Source: Liolophura sinensis (lineage: Eukaryota; Mollusca; Polyplacophora; Chitonida; Chitonidae). Taken from it: a DNA stretch of 64,000 nucleotides. The translations under genes were made by a program, and so were the position numbers. The stretch spans positions 40,492,191-40,556,190 of the forward strand of contig NC_088302.1 of assembly GCF_032854445.1 (NCBI RefSeq), given 5' to 3'. This document shows, in pieces, positions 12,753-24,368 of the stretch. Each line of letters begins with the position of its first letter. Within the stretch, counting starts at the first letter, position 1. The notes under the pieces were generated by a model, which was not told the origin of the DNA, did no database searches, and saw only the letters and a program-made list of their open reading frames with translations.

Positions 12753-13020
12753 ATACTTCTCTTGCTATACGCTTTCACCTTCTGTTTATGAATGGTGTCT
12801 GACAAGTACCTCTCCTTGCTGTACGCTTTCACCTTCTGTTTATGCCTGGTGTCTGATAAATATCTCTCCTTGCTGTATGCTTTGACCTTCTGTTTATGTT
12901 TGGTATCTGATAAATATCTCTCCTTGCTGTATGCTTGGACCTTTTGTTTATGTTTGGTGTCTGACAAATACCTCTCCTTGCTAATGCTTTGACCTTCTGT
13001 TTATGCCTGGTGTCCGACAA
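12480..13020 (-). repeat. 54-bp coding minisatellite in the Helentron N-terminus
   Basis: About ten tandem copies of a 54-nt unit each encode an 18-residue basic repeat with the core KVKxYSKxKY. The five copies proximal to the DUF6570-like domain are nearly identical; the distal copies read KVKAYSKERYLSDTKHKQ and are interrupted by frameshifts near 12760, 12985 and 13020. Arrays of similar basic repeats are common at the start of Helitron-like proteins. On the opposite strand the array gives meaningless hydrophobic frames. Confidence 0.85.
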
Positions 13021-13042
13021 ATATTTCGCATGCTGTACGCCT

Positions 13043-13594
13043 TTATCCTATTTTGGTACAATTCATCACTACTGTATCTCTGCTTGCCCTGTCGGATTGC
13101 CGATCCCTGTATTCTGGTTTGGCATATTTCTCCTTATAAGCTGCCAAAACACGTCTCCTGTATGACACATTTGCAGCATATGTGTTTCGGTCTTTCTTGG
13201 TGTTTTGTAGTTCTGCGGATGGCTTCTTCATCACATCAGTACAGTCATGCACTGTTTTGAGCCTTTTCTGCTGGATATGTTCACGATGTATCTTCTTCTT
13301 CAACTCTTTTCCAAGGAAGCATTTGTTCCCGATGTCTTTTCGTGAACTAACTGCATCACCTATGACAATATTGTCATCTTCCTCACATTTCACATGTGTT
13401 ATGCTTTGTATTCCTTCAGTACTGTAGTTACTACACAGAAAACAATTTCCAGTACAAAGATCTAATGACTGATTTTTTACACAAATAACCACATCATAAT
13501 GACAACCTGAAACATGATGTAAATAAATAGCCCTAGTTGAATTGTTCATCTGCTCCCGTGCCTGAGGACTTGGAAAACAACAACCATGATTCAC
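13043..13594 (-). pseudogene. End of Helentron OTU domain and following linker
   Basis: The first 40 codons contain YLHHVSGCHYDVV, matching the C-terminal histidine motif of OTU deubiquitinases. The matching catalytic cysteine lies upstream near 13835 in another frame, and WATEVEILAASDML sequence between them is spread over several frames. After the OTU domain comes a short Cys-rich stretch (CTGNCFLCSNYS) and a basic region that runs into the 18-residue repeats. The apparent start methionine is fortuitous. Confidence 0.72.
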
Positions 13595-14754
13595 TGTAGG
13601 TGTAGATGTCAGTCTGGAGCATGTCTGACGCTGCGAGAATTTCTACTTCAGTGGCCCATGTATGTAAGTACTTCATCCTCGATGACTGTACATATCTTTC
13701 TACAGGACACATCCATCTCGAAGGTATGGGGAGAAGAGCCTTGAGTTTTCCAGAAGATGTTTTACTGTTAATAGTCGCAGTCGTCTATGGTTCTCCTCTG
13801 TGCCAGATATTGCAAAGACAATGCTCTAAAAAAACAGTTCCCATCCATTTTAATCTTCTTTGTCCTGCATGGTTGACCAAGGAAGGAGCATGATCCAAGA
13901 GCATCAAGTTCTGGTAATTTCTGCAATTCTAGCTTCCTACACATTAGACTTTGGTCTTTGTCTGTCAGTGGGTTAAATGATGAAGATGTCCATGTAGTCT
14001 GTACATGCATGACATCACCAGAATCAGCACGATCCCCATGAGTAACTACATCAATGCCAGTAATCTCAAACTGTTCATACTCACCAGTGTTAAGTGAAAT
14101 AGCCAGACGAGTACAGTGTTGAAACACCGCTTCTATACCTGTGTATCTGATGCTTACAGCAGTCCCATCAACAACTTGTACACCTTCTACATTCCTGGAA
14201 TGAGAATCAATGACATATAAGTACTGGTCTCGTTTAATGATAGCAAATGTAGAAGAATTGAAGGTTATAAGGCACGAAGTAAACACAGATAGTGTTCTAT
14301 CAAGAGCATCTCTCAGTGGCATGAAAATATCAGACTGCAGATCTGCATGAACAATACCAAGTACATAACCTGTCAAAGATTCACCTGCCCTTATACTGAA
14401 AGTACCATTGTGCATGTCCATCACATCTGGAATGTCTGAAATGAGCAAATGGGTCTCACCAGCAGGAAGATTAGGTTTAACACTAGAGTACAATTCATCA
14501 CCAGAAATCAATACAGCATCAAGATCATTACTAGTCCACATAGAAACTGGCTTTACTTTATCATACAGAATAGCTGAGCAACTATTAGCCACACATTGTG
14601 CTCCACTGTTTGGCATAAATTGTGGATGTCCTTGATGAAAATGTCCAGAAACTGTACTTATCTCTGTAAAAACAACAGTCCCAGACTCGTCACTGTCATT
14701 GTTTTTTGACACGTTTCCATCCCCTTTTGTCTCCTTAAAAAGAAAGATATACAA
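13595..14754 (-). pseudogene. Helentron C76-like protease and start of OTU domain
   Basis: An open frame of 328 codons (13768-14754) begins after a stop and has no convincing ATG; a pyrimidine-rich AG at about 14734 may be a splice acceptor. Residues 48-110 read NSGAQCVANSCSA, then WTSNDLDAVLISGDELY and LLISDIPD; residues 180-188 read YVIDSHSRN. The pattern of Cys54 plus Asp183-x-His185 resembles the C76 ubiquitin-specific peptidase fold, first known from herpesvirus tegument proteins and also found in animal transposons (family assignment by eye). Residues 303-311 (MDGNCFFRA) are the OTU catalytic Asp/Cys loop. Coding continues in another frame below about 13815 (ISGTEENHRRLR, LLTVKHLL), showing another indel. 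Confidence 0.72.
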
Positions 14755-17700
14755 TCAAGAAATGAACTTCAGCCATCCATGCTATTATTGTCTACATAAT
14801 TTGCTGTGCGCGGGAGCTGCCCCATTATTTGAGGCTTTGGGCACACGGTTTGATATGAGGAGTTTACTTGTATTGCTTGTGAGTAACAAAGGCTACCAGT
14901 TTATCCAAAACATCAATACAGACAGTCCCAAATACAACTGTAAAGCCAAGAAAAAGTGAAGTTTTGCAATATTTAATTACCTTAACACAGAAGGTGTTAT
15001 TTCATTTTTTGTAATAAAAAAAAAAGTGCAGACAACTTTCAATACACATCACCATTACCTGGCAGCTTTGTTAAACTGGTAATGCAATACCATATGACAT
15101 ACACACTTATGTGCGTCTGTTGTAAGCTCTGCCGTGCATTGTACTAAATTTATTTATTTATTTATCTGATTGGTGTCTTACAACGTACTCAAGAATATTT
15201 CACTTATACGACAGCGGTAAGCATTATGGTGGGTGAACCCGCGGGAAATCCACGACCATCCGCCGTGTACAAAATCATAGCACGCTGCTGTTGCTTATGG
15301 TTTCCATGTTAAAAACTACGTTTACACATTAGAATTGCTGTTAACCAATAAACCATCCAGGAAAATACTCAGATGGGTAAAGATTTTATGGAGAAAACGA
15401 TACAGGTAATGCTGATAATGTCAAATTGTCTATTCCACGCCATACTTAATCAAAGTAATGGATTGTCATAAATACGTTTCTTGAGTCATTACATCTGTAG
15501 AAATCTGGTCACAGACAGAATAAGATCAGTCCAATTTCATCCCTTCTGGACTCATATGGACAAATCCTGGATATTGGAGCTATGTTCTGTTTCAGGCAAA
15601 AAGTGTGAATGTCAGCATATTTCTCGATATGCAAAACATCACAGCTCAAAAAGTCAAACCAAAACAGGGCAACAGAATGGTTAGTCCCACCCATCCATGT
15701 CAGCCACAGATTTCAGCAGGTGAGCTTCAAAGTGCTGACAAGTTCATATGTCAGTTGTGTTTCCTGATGTCCAGGATTTCATGGATGTGTCCATTTTAGA
15801 GATAACATGTTATCTTCCAGAGCTCATTACGAATGATTAATTCAGGTCATATTATACCTTTTTACAAACTTTTACTGCTTTTTTAAAACGGTAAACAGTA
15901 CAAAAATGGGGGTGGTATTTTCTGAGAAGTCATAATTTTGCTTATTCAGGAAGAATAGCTAAGTTTGATTTGATTAGCCATTACCGATTGTTTGTACCAA
16001 ATCTAAGGCATAGTCTCTCAACAGAAGAAACTATGACAACCAGCAATTAATTTGCAATCTGTGACCATAACCAATCTGTGACCATGACCAAACAAGTACA
16101 TCTTCATGAGTAAAGAAAAAAACATATCTCTGCAAAGAAACACCGTCTTATAATATCCCAGATTAGAAAATATCACCATTTATTACAGGTGTGCTGCATA
16201 ACTTACTGGGAGAAAACTCCGTCTAACTATTGTATCGTTACAGTGAGAGTCCACAGTGAGAGTCCACAGTAAAACAGTTCCAGTGTACATGTATAAGGGA
16301 TATCTTGGTCCAATTAGGTGCATCTGATGATTCCCCCCCCCCTTCTCCCCCCACACCCACCCACCCGCATTGTAGTAAGCATAAAACAGCAGTTAAAAAC
16401 CATGCAAGCCCTATCCAATGTCATTTGTAAACTCCTGTTTCCCCATGATCATGCAGTCAGTACAAGAGTTGAACATTCCTGAACTTTAGCTCCATTTTTC
16501 CCTAAAACATAAAAATGTCCCTTTTATTAGTGTTAAATACACCCTTTTTCTGCAGACTGTCAAATATAATCACTAATAAGAATTCAGTTCATGTACCAAT
16601 GCTTGTAAAAACTAAACAGACATGATATTATGCACATAATATATTGAGCCCCACCTTACCTTATGGAATCTTGTTTTTCCTCCAGTACTTTTTCCGTGGC
16701 ATGTTGCACTGCAAATGAAAACAAGAGGTCAGGTGAACTCATGATACGCGTATAACAAACAAGTGCAACAAGCAGCATTAAACTAGTAACAATAATCCAT
16801 AGGCTAACATGCATGTAGAATGCCCACCCTTTATAATACATTCATGAGACAAGCCCATATAAACACCAAACTATACCTAATAATCTAAACAGAACAAGCA
16901 AAACAATTGTCTTTGTAGCGAGGACACGAGACCATACTTAATAGCAAACCATTATAGGGGAAAATGGCTAAACGGTAACCATGGATAAGCACAAACTTGA
17001 ATCGACTGTCATAACATATCACCATCCCTCTATCTATGCCTCCACTAAAAACTGCACTAGCAAAACCAAACGAGCTATCTCCTTGACAGTAAACCCTACC
17101 AAGTTGATGGCATTATGTACGAAAATAGATACCAGATAAACATGGCAACCACAGAAATCGAACGAAGTGATGTTCCTGCAATGAAAAGGCACATCTAATC
17201 GATCAGTTCATTCTAATTGACACTTCTGTTCAAGATACTGCCCTGAAATGTAACCCATCATCTACCGAAATAGCGTGTGAATGTATGTTGCTCTAAGCTA
17301 AGCTTGTCCAAAAAGACGGGGGGAAAACGGGAGGCCTGGGTTTGAGTTCTCATACACTACCACTGTAGTTTTGATGACCCCTACCCACTCTATCTATCAA
17401 TACCCGTATGTCTATTAGAAGACCAGCAAATCGCTTTTGATAATAATCCAAGCTACTAAGAACATTCACTGTAACTTACAATCAAGTCTAACAGGACTTT
17501 GTCTCAAAATAGTTGTTAGTATGTAACTGCTTGTCTTTCTCTGAATTTTGAGAAAAACCGTTAGAGGGTATTAGTAAATGACTGTAACGGCTGTTTGAGA
17601 CGAATGCATGTGGTGTAATGTACGCCTGTTGTTGTTGCACCACACGCACGGCATACCCAGTCAACATCAGCAGTACCGTATCGTTTTAAGTCATCGGTAA

Positions 17701-18442
17701 TACACATGAATTCTACCCCAACAGCAAAATTCAAATAAGTGAGACATGTAAGAGTAACTTACACTATGCTCTGTCAATCCAATGAAACAGCAAACTCTGT
17801 TTTCGTCGAACACTTGCAAAAGAAATACCGATACACAAAATCTTTCACCAGCTAGCTGAAAACAAGCAGAAAGAGGGATTGGCCGACGTTCATTGGTCAC
17901 ATATAATGATGTCATGCGCTAAAAATAGACTGACACTTCGCAGTTGCCATGTAGGCCGGAAAAGCAAATGCAAACCAAATCCCCCCACCCCCCACCTCTT
18001 CCTCCGCAGTTGCCACCAAACATCCACACAAAGTTACCTTCTATATAAGTTGTACTTTCAGATAATGCTATTAAAGTAAATCCTTCTATTAACTTTTTAC
18101 AAAGAAATTTTTCTACTTACTGTGTTTTATAATAGACAAGACAACAATTCAACTTTTGCCTGCCCACTTGAACCACCTGTCCGAATTTAATGAAACTTGG
18201 CTTGTGTGTTCAATTGTGGATACTAAGCCATATCTGCTTATCAAAGTCGGATAATCAGAGAGAATGGTCGATCTCCATTTATCGACAGTCTGATCCGCTA
18301 AGGAACTGACATTTTACGTATTTATAAGCCAAAATCATTTTATAAAAAATTATGCTATCAAGCACAAACAGTTGAAAAGAGTCAGTAACATAAATTACTT
18401 AGAGTTTAATATGTCTGTATAAATGTCTGAGAAATACACTTG
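14755..18442. other. No recognisable gene; sparse repeat fragments
   Basis: Apart from a SINE fragment at 15149-15263 and a C-rich run at 16331-16375, this 3.7-kb stretch shows only short, unconvincing reading frames and AT-rich sequence. Some of 14755-15050 may still be Helentron 5' region. A duplicated 14-nt segment (gtgagagtccacag) occurs at 16243-16270. Confidence 0.5.
15149..15263 (-). mobile_element. SINE-A fragment (3' half)
   Basis: It begins with a TTTATTTATTTAT tail, then the family signature tggtgtcttacaacgtactc, aagaatatttcacttatacg and cattatggtgggtg. It reads as the 3' half of a tRNA-derived SINE in minus orientation; the tRNA-like head is missing. Compare the full copies at 34492 and 51815. 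Confidence 0.8.
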
Positions 18443-18540
18443 ATTATTATTTTTTTTTGATTGGTGTTTTACGCCGTACTCAAGAATATTTCACTTATAC
18501 GACGGCGGCCAGCATTATGGTGGGTAGAAACCGGGCACAG
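18443..18540 (-). mobile_element. SINE-A fragment at the left flank of the macrosatellite
   Basis: A T-rich tail, then gattggtgttttacgccg, aagaatatttcacttatacg and gaaaccgggcacagcccg, identify a 5'-truncated SINE-A in minus orientation. It lies about 50 bp left of the first partial macrosatellite unit. Confidence 0.85.
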
Positions 18541-18610
18541 CCCGATTGATACGTAAAAGTATAAACTTTCTGTGATAAGGACCGTGTATTATTGGGTGCT
18601 GAAAACGTCA

Positions 18611-18664
18611 TCGATCCGATCCGGGATCCCGGCCTAGGATCTGCTATTCGCAGATCCATTCTAG
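18611..18664. other. Hairpin cluster with CTAG at each macrosatellite junction (first of nine)
   Basis: The junction carries a 12-bp perfect palindrome CCGGGATCCCGG. It is followed by a hairpin with arms GGATCTGC and GCAGATCC and a 5-nt loop, then ATTCTAG and the ATT run. The same arrangement recurs at all nine junctions and is better conserved than the unit body. A hairpin shortly before CTAG recalls the 3' end of canonical Helitrons, but the expected 5' TC start is not seen after the junction, so this is only a resemblance. Confidence 0.85.
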
Positions 18665-19975
18665 TTATTATTATTATTATTATTATTTTTTTTTTTCGAT
18701 TTTGTTAGCAGCAGAACTCCAACACCGTTCAACATAGAAGTTCAAAATTTTGCACACATAATTTAGCGGAAATTTTCTAGGGGTATATTTTTTTTTTTTT
18801 GGCTATGTCACGTGGTTCGGCCGCCATATTGGATTTTGTGTAAAATCTTTAAAAATCTTCTTCTCCAGAACCACTGAACCGATCATTGTCAAATTTAACA
18901 TGCAACTAGTAGGTCATGAGTTCTTTAAAGTTTGCGAAAATGGTTCACTTCCGGTCAAAACTCTGGAAGCTCGCCATTGGTCGAATTTATGACGTCACAA
19001 AAAGTTCTCAAAGTTCATTTGTTCTGAACGAATTCTGATGTATCTTAAGCTGCTGATTCCGAATCTGGTTGTATTTTTTGCATATCTGTGTAACTTTTTG
19101 AGATATGAGCAAAAAACTAAAAAAAATACGTAATTTCAATGGCGTTTTAATCGAGAACTATGGCAGCTAGAAATGTGCAAATTGCATGAAAATGTAGTTC
19201 AAGACACGCTCTTTCGATCATTCGTCAACGGATTTGAGCTCCGATTAAAAGTTTTCTAGCTAGAAGCGTTTAAAAAACAACACCGTTTTTGTTTAGAAAA
19301 AGATGGGAATCCTATTGCTTTAACATGGAGTTAGATGGGGAATGGACTGGATTTGTAGTATTTGACCTGATGCTTTCGGCTACACTGTCCGTGATCTCCC
19401 GAAACCGTTCTAGGATGACATTCAGCTATACAGTACTATATTAGATGGCGTAGAGATCTAACTACAAGAGTAAACGGCATGCAACTGTGAAAGTTAGCTT
19501 TGTTTTGCGTAGACCTCGTCCTCTTTACTACACGTTAAACAGGCCAGGGTAATTGACAGATATGGACATGTGCCGTGGCCCAAGTGCGGGCTTTCTATTG
19601 ATGGCCGAGCTATCATGAGAGCCGTGAGTCTGTGCATGGCGTGTCGTGGATTGAGATGTGAATGTACAAACTTGCTGTTGCACTGGTCGTGTTTTTGCGT
19701 TATTTGTTACAAATAGCGGGCTAAGTCTGCCAAGGAACGACCGTTTTTCACTAGGCATAGCCTAACTTCATTAAGTTCGCCGATCTATTCACGGGAATGC
19801 AAATGACCGGCCGACTGCCTCAGTGACAAACGGTGTAAGGTCGCATGGAAACTTTGAAAGCCGTGTATGTGGAACATGTGTCCTTCGAACACAGAACATG
19901 AAGGGGAAAACGTCATCGATCCGATCCGGGATCCCGGCCTAGGATCTGCTATTCGCAGATCCATTCTAGTTATTA

Positions 19976-20160
19976 TTAGGGATCCCGTTCTCCCGAACGG
20001 GATCCCTATTGTAATCGTTCTGTTTTTTCTTATTAGGGATCCCGTTCTCCCGAACGGGATCCCTATTGTAATCGTTCTGTTTTTTCTTATTATTATTATT
20101 ATTAGGGATCCCGTTCTCCCGAACGGGATCCCTATTGTAATCGTTCTGTTTTTTCTTATT
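19976..20160. repeat. Triplicated palindromic module inside a macrosatellite unit
   Basis: Three copies of a 57-70 bp module follow junction 2. Each contains a 30-nt near-perfect hairpin with 13-bp arms (AGGGATCCCGTTC and its complement) and a 4-nt loop, then attgtaatcgttctg and a T/ATT run. Single copies occur after junction 4 (about 22780) and junction 7 (about 26797), and none after junctions 1, 3, 5, 6 or 8. The arms share GGGATCCCG with the junction palindrome. Confidence 0.9.
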
Positions 20161-20338
20161 ATTATTATTATTATTATTTTTTTTTCACCGACTTTGTTCG
20201 CATGGAAACTTTTTTACCGTCCAACATACAGGTCTGAAATTTTGCACACATAATGTGGCGGTGAATATCTCGGGACAAATTCTCCACTTTTTTGTTATGT
20301 CACGTGGTTCGGCCGCCATATTGGATTTTGTGTAAAAC

Positions 20339-20369
<31 letters not shown>

Positions 20370-21637
20370 ACCGATCGGTTTCAAACTTGACATGCAGCTA
20401 GTAAGTCACGAGTTCTTTAAAGTTTGCGAAAATAGTTCACTTCCGGTCAAAATTCTGGAAGCTCGCCATTGGTCGAATTTGTGACGTCACAAAAAGTTCT
20501 CAAAGTTCAATTGTTCTGAACGTATTCTGATGTATCTTGAGCTGCTGATTCTGAATCTGATTGTGTTTTTGGCATATCTGTGTAACTTTTTGAGATATGA
20601 GGAAAAAAGTAAAAAAAGTGACGTAAATTCAATGACCTGTAACTCGAGAACTATGACAGCTAGAAATGTGCAACTTGCACGAAATTGTAGCCCTAGACAT
20701 GCTCTTTCGAGCATTCGTCAACAGATTTGAGCTCCGATCAATAGTTTTCTCGCTACAAGCGTTTTAATCACAGCACCGTTTTTTGTTTAGAAAAAGACGG
20801 GAATCCCATTGCTTTAACATGGAGTTAGATGGGGACTGGACTTGGTTTGTAGTATTTGACCTGATGTTTCGGCCACACTGTCCGTGATCTCCCGAAACGG
20901 TTGTGGGATGACATTGATTCCAGTTCCCATCTATCTCCAGTACTCTATTAGATGGCGTAGAGATCTAACTTCAACAGCAAACGACGTGGACCTGTAAAAG
21001 TTAGCTTTGTTTTGCGCAGACCTCGTCCTCTTTACTATACGTTAAACAGACCAGGGTGATTGACAGATATGGACATGTGCCCTGGTATAACTGCTGACTT
21101 TCTAACAGTGGCCGAGCTATCAGTGGAGCTGTGAGTCTGTGCATGGGAGGTCGTAGATTGAGATGTGAAAGTACAAACTTGCTGTTTGCCTTATTTCTTA
21201 CAAATAGCGGGCTAAGTCTGCCAAGGGACGACCGTTTTTCACTGGGCATAGCGTAGAATCATCAAGGTCGCCGATCTATTCGAGGGAATGCATATGACCG
21301 GCCGACTGCCTCAGTGACAAACGGTGTAAGGTCGCATGGAAACTTTGAAAGCCGTGTATATGGAACATGTGTCCTTCGAACACAGAACATGAAGGGGAAA
21401 ACGTCATCGATCAGATCCGGGATCCCGGCCTAGGATCTGCTATTCGCAGATCCATTCTAGTTATTATTATTATTATTTTTTTTTCACCGACTTTGTTCGC
21501 ATGGAAACTTTTTTACTGTTCAACATACAGGTCTCAAATTTTGCACACATATTTTGGCGGTGAATATCTCGGGACAAATTCTCCACTTTTTTGTTATGTC
21601 TCGTGGTTCGGACGCCATATTGGATTTTGTGTAAAAC

Positions 21638-21668
<31 letters not shown>

Positions 21669-24337
21669 ACCGATCGGTTTCAAATTTGACATGCTGCTAG
21701 TAAGTTACGAGTTCTTTAAAGTTTGCGAAAATGGTTCACTTCCGGTCAAAATTCTGGAAGTTCGCTATTGGTCGAATTTATGACGTCACAAAAAGTTCTC
21801 AAAGTTCAAATGTTCTGAACGTATTCTGGTGTATCTTGAGCTGCTGATTCCGAATCTGCATGTATTTTTTGCATATCTGTGTAACTTTTTGAGATATTAG
21901 CAAAAAACTCAAAAAAGGGACGTAATTTCAATGACCTGTAACTCGAGATCTGTGGAAGCTAGAAATGTGCAACCTGCACGAAATTGTAGCCCAAGACATG
22001 CTCTTTCGAGCATTCGTCAACAGATTTGAGCTCCGATCAATAGTTTTTTCGCTACAAGCGTTTAAATGACAACACCGTTTTTTGTTTAGAAAAAGGTGCT
22101 AATCCTATTGCTTTAACATGGAGTTAGATGGGGACTGGACTGGGTTTGTAGTATTTGACCTGATGCTTTCGGCTACACTGTCCGTGATCTCCCGAAACGG
22201 TTGTAGGATGACATTGATTCCAGTTCCCATCTAACTCCAGTACTCTATTAGATGGCGTAGAGATCTAACTACAACAGCAAACGACATGGACCTGTAAAAG
22301 TTAGCTTTGTTTTGCGCAGACCTCGTCCTCTTTACTATACGTTAAACAATCCAGGGTGATTAACAAATATGGATATGTGAACTGGTCCAAGTGCTGACTT
22401 TCTAACGATGGCCGAGCTATCAGTGGAACAGTTAGTCTGTGCATGGCATGTCGTGGATTGAGATGTGAATGTACAAACTTGCTGTTACACTGGTCGTGTT
22501 TTTGCCTTATTTCTTACAATTAGCGGGCTAAGTCTGCCAAGGAACGACTGTTTTTCACTGGGCATAGCGTAGCATCATTAAGGTCGCCAATCTATTCGAG
22601 GGAATGCAAATGACCGGCCGACTGCCTCAATGGCGAAAGGTGTAAGGTCGCATGGAAACTTTGAAAGCCGTGTATGTGAAACATGTATCCTTCGAACACA
22701 GAACATGAAGGGGAAAACTTCATCGATCCGATCCGGGATCCCGGCCTAGGATCTGCTATTCGCAGATCCATTCTAGTTATTAGGGATCCCGTTCTCCCGA
22801 ACGGGATCCCTATTGTTTTCGTTCTGTTTTTTCTTATTATTATTATTATTATTATTATTATTTTTTTTTCACCGACTTTGTGAGCAGCAGAACTCAAACA
22901 CCGTTCAACATAGAGGTCTCAAATTTTGTACACACAATCTGGCGGTAATTTTCCAGGGGTATATTTTTTGTTTTTTTCTTATGTCACGTGGTTCGGCCGC
23001 CATATTGGATTTTGTGTAAAATCTTTAAAAATCTTCTTCTCCAGAACCACTGAACCGATCGGTTTCAAATTTATCATGCAGCTAGTAGGTCACGAGTTCT
23101 TTAAAGTTTGCGAAAATGGTTCACTTCCGGTCAAAATTCTGGAAGCTCGCTATTGGTCGAATTTATGACGTCACAAAAATTTCTCAAAGTTCAAATGTTC
23201 TGAACGTATTCTGATGTATCTTGAGCTGCTGATTCTGAATCTGCTTGTATTTTTTTGGTATCTTTAAAACTTTTTGAGATATGAGCAAAAAACTCAAAAA
23301 AGTGACGTAAGTTCAATGACCTGTAACTCGAGAACTATGGCAGCTACAAATGTGCAACCTGCACGAAATTGTAGCCCAAGACATGCTCTTTCGAGCATTC
23401 GTCAATGGATTTGAGCTCCGATCAATAGTTTTCTCGCTACAAGCGTTTAAATGACAACACCGTTTTTTGTTTAGAAAAGATTGGAATCCTATTGATTTAA
23501 CATGGAGTTAGAAGGGGACTGGACTGGGTTTATAGTATTTGACCTGATGCTTTCGGCTACACTGTCCGTGATCTCCCGAAACGGTTGTACGATGACATTG
23601 ATTCCATTTCACATCTAACTCCAGTATTCTATTAGATGGCGTAGAGATCTAACTACAACAGCAAACGACGTGGACCTGTAAAAGTTAGCTTTGTTTTGCG
23701 TAGACCTTGTCCTCTTTACTATACGTTAAACAGGCCAGGGAGATTGACAGATATGGATATGTGCCCTGGTCCAAGTGCTGACTTTCTAACGATGGCCGAG
23801 CTATCAGTGGAGCAGTGAGTCCGTGCATGGCAGGTCGTGGATTGAGATGTCAATGTACAAACTTGCTGTTACACTGGTCGTGTTTTTGCGTTATTTCTTA
23901 CAAATAGCGGGCTAAATCTACCAAGAAACGGCCGTTTTTCACCGGGCATAGCGTGGCATCATTAGGGTCGCCGATCTATTCGAGGGAATACAAATGACCG
24001 GCCGACTGCCTCAGTGACAAACGGTGTAAGGTCGCATGGAAACTTTGAAAGCCGTGTATGTGGAACATGTGTCCTTCGAACACAGAACATGAAGGGGAAA
24101 ACGTCATCGATCCGATCCGGGATCCCGGCCTAGGATCTGCTATTCGCAGATCCATTCTAGTTATTATTATTATTATTTTTTTTTCACCGACTTTGTTCGC
24201 ATGGAAACTTTTTTACCGTTTAACATACAGGTCTGAAATTTTGCACACATATTCTGGCGGTGAATACCTCGGGACAAATTCTCCACTTTTTTGCCATGTT
24301 ACGTGGTTCGGCCGCCATATTGGATTTTGTGTAAAAC

Positions 24338-24368
<31 letters not shown>

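Larger units (their letters stand above)
7068..14754 (-). mobile_element. Helentron-type rolling-circle transposon, frame-broken
   Basis: Read on the minus strand, the element encodes in order: a C76-like cysteine protease domain, an OTU domain, a basic 18-residue tandem repeat, a Cys-rich domain of DUF6570 type, an HUH/Y2 Rep nuclease, a PIF1-family helicase and an endonuclease/exonuclease/phosphatase (EEP) domain. A Rep-helicase fusion with OTU and C-terminal EEP domains is characteristic of the Helentron branch of Helitrons. The coding sequence is broken by several single-base frameshifts and, at 9418-9560, by a cluster of stops. The element is therefore a recent but inactive copy, or the assembly carries indel errors. 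The upstream limit is unknown; 14734 has a pyrimidine-rich AG that could be a splice acceptor. Ends and target site were not found. Confidence 0.88.

Noticed and set aside
12453-12992. Plus-strand hydrophobic Phe/Leu/Cys-rich frames that look like membrane repeats
   Set aside because: They are the antisense of the 54-nt coding repeat of the Helentron.
16656-17915. Short minus-strand frames at 16.7 and 17.7 kb with hydrophobic stretches
   Set aside because: 61-74 codons, no recognised motif, no supporting splice sites.
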